Source of the DNA: Bacillota bacterium
Lineage (GTDB): Bacteria; Bacillota; Clostridia; Christensenellales; Aristaeellaceae
Length of the DNA stretch: 16,291 nt
Direction of reading: 5' to 3'
NCBI GenBank assembly: GCA_023409955.1
Contig: JAEYQQ010000072.1
Coordinates: 1 to 16,291 of the forward strand
The notes beneath the pieces were generated by a model that saw only the letters and a list, made by a program, of their open reading frames with translations, did no database searches and was not told the DNA's origin. Position 1 is the stretch's first letter. Each line of letters starts with the position of its first letter. The translations under genes and the position numbers were made by a program. Shown one piece after another: positions 1 to 7,182 of the stretch.

Positions 1-107
1 CGGTACCCTTTGAAAGCAGTCCTCATGCATTTACGATTGTGGCAGGGATATCGATCGTCGGTGCACTGGTGGCCGCTTTGGTGTTATGGCGCAAGAAGAT
101 GTTTTGA
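1..107 (+). CDS. C-terminal fragment of a membrane protein, probably CorA-type Mg2+/metal transporter
   Basis: Only the last 34 residues are inside the window, read in frame from position 3 to the TGA at 105-107. The visible tail has a short polar stretch (VPFESSPHAF), then one hydrophobic segment of about 20 residues, and ends in the basic motif WRKKMF. A final transmembrane helix followed by a short positively charged cytoplasmic end is the layout of the CorA family, and clostridial CorA proteins often have a similar VPF...SP.AF loop before the last helix. That match is from memory of the family, so the function is an inference; any membrane protein ending in a basic tail would look similar. 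It is on the strand opposite to the housekeeping block and no clear terminator follows it. Confidence 0.45.
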   Translation, partial: VPFESSPHAFTIVAGISIVGALVAALVLWRKKMF

Positions 108-130
108 ATGCGGAGCAGGCTGTTAGGGAG

Positions 131-262
131 GATAGGATTTCCTTCCGTTACGGCTACGCCATGCCACCTCCCTCCTCTGGGGATGTTTTGAAGAGAGGGT
201 TGGCGAGGTTTGGGAGGACGGTAACATTATTCCGTCACGGCGCCATTCTTAGGTAGGAGTAT
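131..262. repeat. Degenerate dispersed intergenic repeat
   Basis: No gene is visible here. Two related stretches lie in direct orientation: TTCCGTTACGGC at 143-154 and TTCCGTCACGGC at 230-241, both continuing into CGCCAT. Between them is a purine/pyrimidine-asymmetric segment (CCACCTCCCTCCTCT at 164-178, then GAGAGGGTTGGCGAGG). The wording resembles the CCTCCCTC/GTGACGG-type dispersed repeats common in gut Clostridia genomes. That resemblance is from memory; the direct repeat itself is seen. Confidence 0.4.
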
Positions 263-289
263 AACCTTTGATGAAAAACTGTTAGATGG

Positions 290-339
290 AAAACCCTTCA
301 TTACACATTGTCATCCAGACATGCGTAATGAAGGGTTTT
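290..339. repeat. Perfect 15-bp inverted repeat (possible bidirectional terminator)
   Basis: AAAACCCTTCATTAC at 290-304 is the exact reverse complement of 325-339, with a 20-nt loop. Each arm begins or ends in four A/T bases, so a transcript from either strand would form a hairpin closed by A-U pairs and ending in UUUU. It could stop transcripts of the upstream membrane-protein gene or of the minus-strand operon, or it could be a small palindromic mobile remnant. The T run is too short for a confident terminator call. Confidence 0.5.
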
Positions 340-389
340 GAGCATTGCAATAGTAATCTTATTGACCCAGAATCAAAAACAGTTGATTT

Positions 390-447
390 CCTGGAGATGA
401 TCACCGACATTTAGCTTTGCGGGCGATTGATAATCGCCCCTACGGTG
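390..447. repeat. REP-like element, left island, copy 1
   Basis: A perfect 8-bp hairpin lies at 421-439: GGGCGATT, loop GAT, AATCGCCC. It is followed by CTAC at 440-443, so the minus strand reads GTAG immediately before the palindrome, the arrangement of REP elements mobilised by RAYT transposases. The preceding 30 bases (CCTGGAGATGATCACCGA...CATTTAGCTT) are shared with copy 2, so the repeated unit is longer than the hairpin. Confidence 0.75.
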
Positions 448-492
448 TATAACCATTATATTCTGAGTTTTTCATTGAAGTTACTTACCCTG

Positions 493-556
493 CCTGGAGA
501 TGATCACCGATGAAAGCATTTAGCTTGACGGGCGATTGATAATCGCCCCTACGGTG
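493..556. repeat. REP-like element, left island, copy 2
   Basis: Second copy of the element at 390-447, in the same orientation. The hairpin at 530-548 is identical (GGGCGATT/AATCGCCC with GAT loop) and CTAC follows at 549-552. The upstream shared segment differs mainly by six extra bases (TGAAAG) after ATCACCGA. Confidence 0.75.
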
Positions 557-563
557 CACAAAC

Positions 564-632
564 GGATGAAGGGGCAGTTATCAATTGACTTTGTGATATC
601 TTAAGATAAAAGGATGAAGGGGCAACTATCAA
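564..632. repeat. Pair of short direct repeats, period 48 bp
   Basis: GGATGAAGGGGCA followed by (G/A)(T/C)TATCAA occurs at 564-584 and again at 612-632 with two differences. Read on the minus strand they resemble the neighbouring REP body (TTGATAACTGCCCC versus TTGATAATCGCCCC) but the stem no longer pairs, so they may be decayed or divergent relatives of the REP elements. Confidence 0.5.
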
Positions 633-643
633 ACGCCTTTTAG

Positions 644-687
644 AAAAAATCAAACAGAGGTTCGTGCCCCAAGAAAGCACTCAACCT
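644..687 (-). terminator. Probable intrinsic terminator after the dUTPase-type gene
   Basis: On the minus strand AGGTT (687-683) and GTGC (680-677) pair with GCAC (667-664) and AACCT (662-658), giving a 5+4 bp stem with a small internal loop. The 5' arm overlaps the end of the coding region and its TGA. A TTT at 654-652 and a run of six T at 649-644 follow, but the six-T run is eight bases from the stem, so the signal is not ideal. Confidence 0.5.
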
Positions 688-1046
688 TCCAGCGCGTACC
701 CTGGCTTTTCCGTTTTGCCCTGCTGGCGGCGGAAGTTTTCGCGATTCTTTTCCTTATAAATCGTGTACATTTCCTCAGGCGTCATGCCGGCCTGCAGGCA
801 CATGCTCACAAAGAAGTGCAGGATGTCCACCAACTCTTCTTTTACGGCACGTTCATTGACAGGCTTATTATTTTTCCACCATTTGAAGTTTACTTCATCA
901 ATGAGCTCAGAAAGCTCTGAGATCATGGCCAGTGTCTGCTTCTGGATCCATTCCTCTGGTGTGATGTGTTCCAAATGGCGGGAGCTGACCAGGGATTCGT
1001 TAAACGCCTGCTGTAAAGCAAAGATTTCATCCAGCCTATCGGCCAT
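681..1046 (-). CDS. dUTPase-type / MazG-like all-alpha NTP pyrophosphohydrolase
   Basis: A protein of 121 residues of the all-alpha NTP pyrophosphatase superfamily, most like the dimeric dUTPase branch. These enzymes hydrolyse (d)NTPs to the monophosphate and pyrophosphate with Mg2+, which cleans the nucleotide pool. The metal-binding signature is present: E44-x-x-E47 in the helix ELSELIDEVNFKWW, then E71-x-x-D74 in KEELVDILHFF, with the spacing expected for the family. The N-terminal LDEIFALQQAFN and the conserved FKWWK also fit. The ATG at 1046 has GGGGG about nine bases upstream and begins 12 bases after the stop of the M16 peptidase gene, so the two are very likely one transcript. The exact nucleotide substrate cannot be read from the sequence. 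Confidence 0.8.
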   Translation of the reverse strand: MADRLDEIFALQQAFNESLVSSRHLEHITPEEWIQKQTLAMISELSELIDEVNFKWWKNNKPVNERAVKEELVDILHFFVSMCLQAGMTPEEMYTIYKEKNRENFRRQQGKTEKPGYALEG

Positions 1047-1058
1047 AACAATACCCCC

Positions 1059-2309
1059 TTACTTTTGTATAAACTGAAGATATTTCTCCGCATGCTTGCC
1101 AACCAAGGCAACGCTTGGTTTGCTGGAGAGAATTTCCCCTGCCACCCGAAGCACATCCTCCATGGTGACACGTTCTATCTTGGCAATGGTCTCCTCTGGC
1201 AATGCGGGGTGCTTGAGCAGGAGTTCTCCCCGACCGATGGATTGCATGCGGCTGGATGCACTCTCCAGACCCAGGATATAGGAGCCCTTTAGTTGGGCTT
1301 TAGACTGGGTAAATTCCTTCTGGGTGACACCGCCATCCAGCAATTTTTTCGCCTCAATTTCCATTTGCGTAATAACCGTGCCCGCATTCTCAGGAGAGGT
1401 GCCAGCATACAGATTCAGCACACCACAGGTGGGATAAGTGGAGGGATAGCTGTAAATGGAATAGGCCATGCCCAGATCCTCCCGGATACGCTGGAAAAGC
1501 CGGGAAGACATGCCGCCGCCCAGGATATTGTTGAACACTGCGATTGGATAGATGTCATCATGCCCCAGAGGCTTGCCGGGATACCCCATGCAGATATGCA
1601 CCTGCTCGGTATCTTTATCCCGAAAGAGTATCTGTTGCGTTCTGACCATGGTATCGGGCACCATGTCCGGTATACCGGTGCCTTGCCATGCGCCAAAAGC
1701 GTCGTTTAGCAGCTTTTCCACATGGGAGCGGTCATAGTTGCCCGCGATGGAGACCACCACGTTTTCAGGCCGGTAATGGGTCGTTTGGAAGTTATACAAG
1801 TCATCACGGCTATAGGCACGGATGCGCTCGGCAGGGCCCAATATGGGCATGCCCAACGCCTGTCCGCTAAACTGCGCTTCACTTAACAGCTCGTGTACCA
1901 AATCCTCCGGGGTGTCTTCCACCATGGAAATCTCCTCGAGGATGACGCCGCGTTCTTTGTTCAGTTCCCTGTCATCAAGGGTGGCATTCAATGTCAGATC
2001 GCTCAATATGTCTACTGCCAGGGGAAGGTCTTCATCGATGACCTTCGCATAAAAGCAGGTGCACTCTTTTGCTGTAAAGGCGTTGAGCTGCCCGCCTACG
2101 GCGTCCATTTCTTCGGCGATATCCCTGGCGGAGCGCTTTTTCGTACCCTTGAATACCATATGCTCTATAAAGTGGGAAAGGCCATTTTCTGATGGCTTCT
2201 CCATCATGGAGCCAACCTTGATCCACACACCGATGGATACGGAGCGAACGTGCGGCAGATATTCCCCTACCACCCTTAAGCCGTTGAGCATAGTCCATTG
2301 ATCGTACAT
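1059..2309 (-). CDS. M16 family zinc metallopeptidase (MlpA/YmxG-like)
   Basis: 416 residues, about the normal length of single-chain bacterial M16B peptidases. The inverted zinc motif H46-F-I-E49-H50 is intact, and the third ligand glutamate is expected in VILEEISM at E126, 76 residues after H50. The N-terminus (MLNGLRVVGEYLPHVRSVSIGVWI) and the C-terminal half with GGGMSSRLFQRIREDLGMAYSI are typical of the processing-peptidase-like fold, which has an active N half and a binding C half. No signal peptide is seen, so it should be cytoplasmic. In Bacillus subtilis the homologue mlpA/ymxG lies close downstream of pnpA, which matches this position. The ATG at 2309 is preceded by AAAGGA at good spacing. 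A possible promoter and the terminator-like hairpin after pnp suggest partly separate transcription from pnp. The physiological substrate is unknown. Confidence 0.9.
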   Translation of the reverse strand: MYDQWTMLNGLRVVGEYLPHVRSVSIGVWIKVGSMMEKPSENGLSHFIEHMVFKGTKKRSARDIAEEMDAVGGQLNAFTAKECTCFYAKVIDEDLPLAVDILSDLTLNATLDDRELNKERGVILEEISMVEDTPEDLVHELLSEAQFSGQALGMPILGPAERIRAYSRDDLYNFQTTHYRPENVVVSIAGNYDRSHVEKLLNDAFGAWQGTGIPDMVPDTMVRTQQILFRDKDTEQVHICMGYPGKPLGHDDIYPIAVFNNILGGGMSSRLFQRIREDLGMAYSIYSYPSTYPTCGVLNLYAGTSPENAGTVITQMEIEAKKLLDGGVTQKEFTQSKAQLKGSYILGLESASSRMQSIGRGELLLKHPALPEETIAKIERVTMEDVLRVAGEILSSKPSVALVGKHAEKYLQFIQK

Positions 2310-2335
2310 ATCAGATTCCTTTCGGGAAAGTATTT

Positions 2336-2363
2336 TTCATATAAGCCGTTGTATATTTTGCAA
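2336..2363 (-). promoter_or_regulatory. Possible promoter for the M16 peptidase / dUTPase pair
   Basis: On the minus strand TTGCAA (2363-2358) is separated by 16 bases from TATGAA (2341-2336), about 27 bases upstream of the ATG at 2309. The surrounding DNA is AT-rich and lies just after the hairpin that follows pnp. The hexamers are only moderate matches to the sigma-A consensus. Confidence 0.35.
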
Positions 2364-2389
2364 AAATAAAGAAAAGCATGCAGTGAATG

Positions 2390-2446
2390 AAAAGGCAGGA
2401 AACGCTTGCCCCGCCCCTGGGGGCTAAAGACAATGTTCCCTGCCTT
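2390..2446 (-). terminator. Terminator-like hairpin after pnp
   Basis: On the minus strand AAGGCAGGGAAC (2446-2435) pairs with GTTTCCTGCCTT (2403-2392) over 12 positions with one G-U pair, and TTTT covers the end of the 3' arm and the next two bases. The 31-nt loop holds a second hairpin, GCCCC-CA-GGGGC. It begins 22 bases after the pnp stop. The short U tract means it may be an incomplete terminator or a 3'-end stabiliser of pnp mRNA. Confidence 0.6.
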
Positions 2447-2467
2447 GCGTACCATATTCAGAGGAGA

Positions 2468-4630
2468 TTACCTATCAGAGGGGCGTCCATCCCGGCGGGG
2501 AGGGCGGGGCCTGTCAGCGGCGGGGCGGTGCTCAACGGGATTGTTTTCATAAACGATGTCGTTTCGAATCAGGCTGATACGACCCTGAGCGTTGACTTCG
2601 TTAACCTTGACCTCAAGCTCGTCGCCGACTTTCAGGACATCCTCTACTTTTTCCACACGGTGGTTGGCCAGCTTGGAGATGTGGATCATGCCATCCTTGC
2701 CGGGAGCCAGCTCCACAAAGGCACCAAAGGCCTGAATACCAACCACTTTACCGGTGAACACATCCCCCACTTCGATATCCTTGGCGATGCCCTCAATGAT
2801 TTTACGGGCTTTAGCTGCGGCAGCCTCGTCAGGGGTGGAAATGAACACACGGCCATCGTCCTCGATATCAATCTTGACGCCGGTTTCGGCGATGATCTTG
2901 TTAATCATCTTGCCGCCTGGTCCAATGACCTCACGGATTTTTTCGGGGTTGATGGTGAAGCGGATGATCTTGGGTGCATACTGGCTCAAGTTGGCCCTGG
3001 GCTGACCAAGGCATTCCAGCATGATCTTGAGGATATGCAGGCGGCCTTGCAGCGCTTGGGCAAGGGCTTGCTTCAGGATGGGCCTGTCAATACCCTTGAT
3101 CTTGATATCCATCTGGATGGCGGTGATGCCGTTCATGGTGCCGGCGACCTTAAAGTCCATATCGCCCAGGAAATCTTCCAGGCCCTGGATATCGGTAAGC
3201 ACAGCCACCTTGCCGCTTTCTGCATCCTTGATCAACCCCATGGCAACGCCGGCCACAGGTGCATGGATCGGCACAGCAGCATCCATCAAAGATAAGGTAG
3301 AGCCGCACACGGATGCCATGGAAGAGGAGCCGTTGCTGCCCAGCACTTCGCTGACCAAACGCAGTGCATAAGGGAATTCCTGCTCGGAGGGGATCACGGG
3401 CTCCAACGCACGCTCAGCCAATGCACCGTGACCGATTTCCCGGCGGCCGGGAGATTTTAAGCGGCCAGCTTCGCCAGTAGCATAGGGCGGCATGTTATAG
3501 TGATGCATATAACGCTTGTAATCTTCGTTAGACAGACCATCGAGCATCTGTGCTTCGTTGGTGGAGCCCAAGGTGGTAACGGTCAATGCCTGGGTCTGTC
3601 CACGGGTGAAGATTGCGCTGCCATGTGTACGAGGCAGAACGCCCACTTCGCACCAGATGGGACGGACTTCGGTGACGCTGCGGCCATCGGGGCGGATGCC
3701 CTGCTCAATGATCTTTTTGCGCATGATTTCCTTATTTAGGGAATAGACGGCATCGTCCACTTCCTTTTCACGGCCGGGGAAAATATCTGCAAAGTGGGAA
3801 AGGATGTCTTCCTTGGCAGATTTCTCGCGTTCCTGACGCTCTTCCCTGACATATGTTTCAAAGGTGTAAACGCACTTATCGTAAGCATATTCCCGGACTG
3901 CATCCTTGATATCCTGAGCAGTGACAGAAAGCTTCACTTCGGCCTTGGGCTTGCCGATTTCGGCAATAATGGTTTCCTGGAAAGCAATCAGCTTTTTGAT
4001 TTCCTCGTGAGCATACATAATGCCTTCCAGCATTACTTCTTCAGAAATTTCCTTAGCGCCTGCTTCCACCATTAAGATAGCTTCCTTGGTGCCGGACACA
4101 ACCAAGTGCAGATCGCTTTGTGCGCGCTGTGCCTCGTCTGGACAGAGGACAAACTCACCATTGATACGGCCCACCACCACGGAGCCGGTGGGGCCGCCAA
4201 AGGGAATTTCACTGATGCAAAGTGCAATGGATGAACCGATCATGGCCGGAATCTCCGGGGGCAGATCTTTATCTACAGACAGCACGGTAGCAACGACCTG
4301 AACATCATTGCGCATGCCCTTGGGAAACAGGGGGCGAAGGGGCCTGTCGATCAAACGGCAGGTCAAGGTCGCCTTTTCGGTAGGACGGCCTTCCCTTTTG
4401 ATGAATCCGCCAGGGATTTTGCCGACTGCATAATGCTTTTCTTCAAAGTCAACGCTCAGTGGGAAGAAGTCAACGCCTTCCCGAGCAGTTTCAGACATGG
4501 TGGCGTTTACAATTACCACCGTATCACCATAGCGGACAAATGCAGAACCGGCAGCCTGCTGTGCATATTTACCAAATTCCAGTGTTAGCGGCCTGCCTGC
4601 CAGGTCCATTGTATACTTTTTAAATTCCAT
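2468..4630 (-). CDS. pnp: Polyribonucleotide nucleotidyltransferase (PNPase)
   Basis: PNPase degrades RNA 3' to 5' by phosphorolysis as a trimer. The 720-residue protein shows all expected parts: first RNase PH domain from the N-terminus (MEFKKYTMDLAGRPLTLEFG), a helical linker around 240-310, and a second RNase PH domain with the phosphate-binding GSNGSSSMASVCGS and the acidic active-site segments GDMDFKVAGT and QMDIKIKG. The KH domain has its GPGG loop at 570-573, and the S1 domain spans about 622-690. The tail is basic and proline-rich (RPRPPRRDGRPSDR). An ATG 15 bases further upstream (4645) overlaps the ribosome binding site AAGGAG, which sits six bases before the ATG at 4630, so 4630 is the start. 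It lies downstream of rpsO, as in most bacteria, separated by a 268-bp region rich in hairpins. Confidence 0.97.
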   Translation of the reverse strand: MEFKKYTMDLAGRPLTLEFGKYAQQAAGSAFVRYGDTVVIVNATMSETAREGVDFFPLSVDFEEKHYAVGKIPGGFIKREGRPTEKATLTCRLIDRPLRPLFPKGMRNDVQVVATVLSVDKDLPPEIPAMIGSSIALCISEIPFGGPTGSVVVGRINGEFVLCPDEAQRAQSDLHLVVSGTKEAILMVEAGAKEISEEVMLEGIMYAHEEIKKLIAFQETIIAEIGKPKAEVKLSVTAQDIKDAVREYAYDKCVYTFETYVREERQEREKSAKEDILSHFADIFPGREKEVDDAVYSLNKEIMRKKIIEQGIRPDGRSVTEVRPIWCEVGVLPRTHGSAIFTRGQTQALTVTTLGSTNEAQMLDGLSNEDYKRYMHHYNMPPYATGEAGRLKSPGRREIGHGALAERALEPVIPSEQEFPYALRLVSEVLGSNGSSSMASVCGSTLSLMDAAVPIHAPVAGVAMGLIKDAESGKVAVLTDIQGLEDFLGDMDFKVAGTMNGITAIQMDIKIKGIDRPILKQALAQALQGRLHILKIMLECLGQPRANLSQYAPKIIRFTINPEKIREVIGPGGKMINKIIAETGVKIDIEDDGRVFISTPDEAAAAKARKIIEGIAKDIEVGDVFTGKVVGIQAFGAFVELAPGKDGMIHISKLANHRVEKVEDVLKVGDELEVKVNEVNAQGRISLIRNDIVYENNPVEHRPAADRPRPPRRDGRPSDR

Positions 4631-4688
4631 GCCAATCTCCTTCACATCATCACGGGGCAGTCATTGCTGCCGCCTTCTTATGGACACA

Positions 4689-4743
4689 CCAGCCTGTTAC
4701 TCTGTGAAGTCAGACTGGCACCTCTTTTGAAGCCCCTGGCTTC
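4689..4743 (-). promoter_or_regulatory. Two hairpins in the pnp 5' untranslated region
   Basis: In the minus-strand transcript GAAGCC-AGG-GGCTTC forms a 6-bp hairpin (4743-4729), followed by CCAGTCTG (4718-4711) pairing with CAGGCTGG (4696-4689). The latter has eight pairs, one of them a G-U that would be a C-A mismatch on the other strand, so the structure favours the pnp-sense RNA. PNPase commonly controls its own mRNA through leader hairpins in other bacteria; that function here is inferred. Confidence 0.45.
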
Positions 4744-4757
4744 GGTATAATTTTGTG

Positions 4758-4807
4758 AAAAAGCCGCACAGAGGTACCCATGCTGCCATGAGCGCCACTG
4801 GCGGCTT
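4758..4807 (-). terminator. Possible partial terminator between rpsO and pnp
   Basis: On the minus strand AAGCCGC (4807-4801) pairs with GCGGCTT (4767-4761), giving a run of five T (4762-4758) at the 3' edge. The 33-nt loop can form a smaller CATG/CATG hairpin. It would end some rpsO transcripts while letting others read into pnp. Another small hairpin, GACGGC/GCCGTC, sits just upstream at 4826-4840. Confidence 0.5.
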
Positions 4808-4898
4808 CCACAAACAGTTTGACCTGACGGCATTGCCGTCCGGCATCAACCAACCGGCCCGGTTATCCCGGCCTTGCGCATAAGCCGCGGAAGCGGAA

Positions 4899-5153
4899 TT
4901 ACTTGCGCAGGTTCAATTGGTCAATCAGCGTACGGTACCGCTCAATGTCGGTCTTCTTCAGGTAATCCAGAAGGCCCCTGCGCTGGCCGACCATGAGCAG
5001 CAGGCCGCGGCGGCTGTGGTGATCCTTCTTATTGATCTTCAAGTGCTCGTTCAGATGGTTGATACGCTCGGTAAGCAGTGCCACCTGTACTTCGGGGGAG
5101 CCAGTGTCGCCTTCGTGGCGGCCATAGGTTTGGATGATTTCAGCCTTTGTCAT
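4899..5153 (-). CDS. rpsO: 30S ribosomal protein S15
   Basis: S15 binds the central domain of 16S rRNA early in 30S assembly. The family signature is complete: the GRHEGDTGSPEVQVALLTERINHLNEHL block and KKDHHSRRGLLLMVGQRRGLLDYL, which contains the rRNA-binding HHSRRGL segment. At 84 residues it is a few shorter than the usual 88-89, because the N-terminus begins directly at MTKAEIIQTYG. The start is supported by AAAGGAG nine bases upstream of the ATG at 5153. It has its own promoter and a structured leader, and pnp follows. Confidence 0.97.
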   Translation of the reverse strand: MTKAEIIQTYGRHEGDTGSPEVQVALLTERINHLNEHLKINKKDHHSRRGLLLMVGQRRGLLDYLKKTDIERYRTLIDQLNLRK

Positions 5154-5180
5154 AAGTCCAATCTCCTTTCAAATCCATCG

Positions 5181-5227
5181 CCATGAACGAAGCGATACGT
5201 CGGAGTGTCGCAAAACTGCGTCCATGG
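5181..5227 (-). promoter_or_regulatory. Long helix in the rpsO leader, candidate S15 autoregulatory RNA
   Basis: In the minus-strand transcript CCATGGACGCAG (5227-5216) can pair with CTTCGTTCATGG (5192-5181) at 11 of 12 positions, including one G-U. The enclosed 23 bases can add a GCGA/TCGC helix. The helix ends 28 bases before the rpsO ATG, close to the ribosome binding site. S15 is known to repress its own translation through leader structures in several bacterial groups; whether this one does is inference. Confidence 0.45.
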
Positions 5228-5245
5228 TTCAAAACAGCGTCTTTC

Positions 5246-5274
5246 ATTGTAGCACTACCGGTTGCTTTTGTAAA
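5246..5274 (-). promoter_or_regulatory. Promoter of rpsO-pnp
   Basis: On the minus strand TTTACA (5274-5269), a 17-base spacer and TACAAT (5251-5246) closely match the sigma-A consensus. A TG one base before the -10 box (TGCTACAAT) makes it an extended -10. Transcription should start near 5239, giving a leader of about 85 bases before the rpsO ATG. Confidence 0.75.
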
Positions 5275-5341
5275 TGTATACGGGTAATTTTTTTCCGTCG
5301 TCCGTATTATTCCCCATATTTGAAGGCATTATGGCTGATAA

Positions 5342-6262
5342 TCAGGCCATTGACAGAAAATATTCCCGAGCATCAGATACGTCACGGGCAATCTGCTCCT
5401 GCAATGCTTCGATACCGTCAAACTTAATTTCAGGCCGCAGGCGCTTGAGGAAACTCACCCGCACCTTTTGTCCATACAGGTCTAACTTCCGATCCAGAAT
5501 ATACGCTTCCAAGGTAACGTCTCCCTCAGGTACTGTGGGATGACGCCCCAAAGAGACAACTGCTGGATATGCGCCTTTTTTTGTCTTTACCATAGCAACA
5601 TAAATTCCGAAATCAGGCAGCGCCTTTCGGCAGGGGATTTTGACATTAGCAGTTGGAAAGCCAAGCTTCCGCCCCAGTCCTTTGCCATGCTCCACTACCC
5701 CCGATACAGTATAGGGGCGTTCCAGCAACATGGCAGCCTGGGTAACATCCCCCTGATTAAGCAGCTGCCTTACCCGGGTGGAGGACACCGTTTCCCCCTC
5801 TACTTGGACAGGAGAAACCACATGTACATCAAAACCATAATTCTTGCCCATTTTTTTAAGCAGCGTGGTATCGCCTTTTCCGCCTAAACCAAAGGAGTAA
5901 TTAAAACCGACAACGATATGGCGGGGGTTGAAACGCTTCATCAGTAGCTGCACAAATTGTTCGGGCGAAAGGTTCATCATTGTATGGTCAAACTTTAAAA
6001 CTGCCAGCATATCCACTTTCAACTCAGCCATACGCGCAGCACGTTCTGCTATGTTGGAGAGCATGGGAGGCACCATCCCAGGCCTTATCATCGCCAGAGG
6101 ATGCTGTGAAAATGTGCATACCACCACCGGAAGCTCTTCTAGTGCCCCCCACTCGCTGGCAGTACGCAAAAGCCAGGCATGACCCGTATGAACGCCATCG
6201 AACATGCCCAGCGCCAAAACACTGGGTGTTGCAAGGGCCTCATCCGTAAATGTCAAGCGCAT
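5342..6262 (-). CDS. ribF: Bifunctional riboflavin kinase / FAD synthetase
   Basis: RibF phosphorylates riboflavin to FMN and then adenylates it to FAD. The 306-residue protein has both domains. The N-terminal nucleotidyltransferase half carries G19-M-F-D-G-V-H-T-G-H28, VVGFNYSFGLGGKGD around 117-131 and SSTRVR at 160-165. The C-terminal kinase half (from about 183) carries GKGLGRKLGFPTAN and the expected tail LRPEIKFDGIEALQEQI. The ATG at 6262 has GGAGG six bases upstream and lies 32 bases after the truB stop, so it is co-transcribed with truB. A small hairpin with loop TTA spans its stop codon, without a T run. Confidence 0.96.
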   Translation of the reverse strand: MRLTFTDEALATPSVLALGMFDGVHTGHAWLLRTASEWGALEELPVVVCTFSQHPLAMIRPGMVPPMLSNIAERAARMAELKVDMLAVLKFDHTMMNLSPEQFVQLLMKRFNPRHIVVGFNYSFGLGGKGDTTLLKKMGKNYGFDVHVVSPVQVEGETVSSTRVRQLLNQGDVTQAAMLLERPYTVSGVVEHGKGLGRKLGFPTANVKIPCRKALPDFGIYVAMVKTKKGAYPAVVSLGRHPTVPEGDVTLEAYILDRKLDLYGQKVRVSFLKRLRPEIKFDGIEALQEQIARDVSDAREYFLSMA

Positions 6263-6294
6263 AGGTCTCCTCCAAATCCTTCGTACATAATCTA

Positions 6295-7182
6295 TTAGCC
6301 TACCATCGTCCGGAAGGAGATGATGTTCCCCCGGCGCTGGGCGATGCCCATAAACGCATGACTTAGGTACAGGCGGATGGGTGTCTGTTCATTGATATCG
6401 GCTAGCTCAGGTATTGCGGATACATGTATTGGACCGCCATTTTTACAAAGAACCGCCAGCTTTACAGGCACATCTCCCCTAGGCAGATGCTGCAAGGGCA
6501 CATCCATTGGCAGCATGCAGTCCATCAAACGCCCAGCCGCATGGGCTTGCTGCAACTCCTCCAGCGTACAGGCAGTATGAATGTCAAAGACACCGCTGAG
6601 TGTGCGCAGGAGAAACCTCATATGGGCAGGACAGCCTACGGCCTGGCCGATATCATGGCACAAGGTACGTACATAGGTACCCTTGCCACAGCGGATATGA
6701 AGCATCATCCCATGGTTGTCCGTCTGCCCGGTTAGCGTGATGCTGTCTACCATAATGGGCCGGGGAGCCACGGTTACTGTTTCACCTTTACGGGCCAGCT
6801 CATACAGCTTCCGACCATCCTGCTTGATGGCAGAATAATTGGGGGGTGTCTGCATGATGGTACCTGTAAACCTGGGCAGCACTGCTAAAACGTCTTCCAT
6901 GGTAGGATATTGATCTCCCGATTCGATCACTTTACCCTGTGCGTCCTGGGTATCGGTGGCTGTGCCAAAGGCTATCTCGGCAATGTATGCCTTCTGTTTA
7001 TCCACCAGATAGTCAAAGAGCCTGGCTGCCTTACCTGTCATTACCGGCAAAATGCCTGCCGCCTGGGGGTCTAGGGTGCCGGCATGGCCAGCCTTTTCGC
7101 CATCGATAAGCCTGCGGACAGCGCCTACCACCTGGCTGGAGGTCATGCCCGGCGGCTTGAGTACATTGAAAAATCCGTTCAT
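6295..7182 (-). CDS. truB: tRNA pseudouridine(55) synthase
   Basis: TruB converts U55 of the tRNA T-loop to pseudouridine. The 295-residue protein begins MNGFFNVLKPPGMTSSQVV and contains the catalytic motif HAGTLDPQAAGILPV with the nucleophile D38. Further family blocks are QTPPNYSAIKQDGRKLYELARKGE, CGKGTYVRTLCHDIG and HMRFLLRTLSGVF. The C-terminal extension after about 240 is the PUA-like region. An earlier in-frame ATG exists at 7203, but the ATG at 7182 overlaps the nrnA TGA as ATGA and has GGAAGGGA just upstream, so coupled initiation there is far more likely. Confidence 0.96.
   Translation of the reverse strand: MNGFFNVLKPPGMTSSQVVGAVRRLIDGEKAGHAGTLDPQAAGILPVMTGKAARLFDYLVDKQKAYIAEIAFGTATDTQDAQGKVIESGDQYPTMEDVLAVLPRFTGTIMQTPPNYSAIKQDGRKLYELARKGETVTVAPRPIMVDSITLTGQTDNHGMMLHIRCGKGTYVRTLCHDIGQAVGCPAHMRFLLRTLSGVFDIHTACTLEELQQAHAAGRLMDCMLPMDVPLQHLPRGDVPVKLAVLCKNGGPIHVSAIPELADINEQTPIRLYLSHAFMGIAQRRGNIISFRTMVG

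Noticed and set aside
2387..3295. 302-codon open frame on the plus strand opposite pnp
   Set aside because: It is a shadow of the pnp KH/S1 and RNase PH coding region, with no recognisable protein family.
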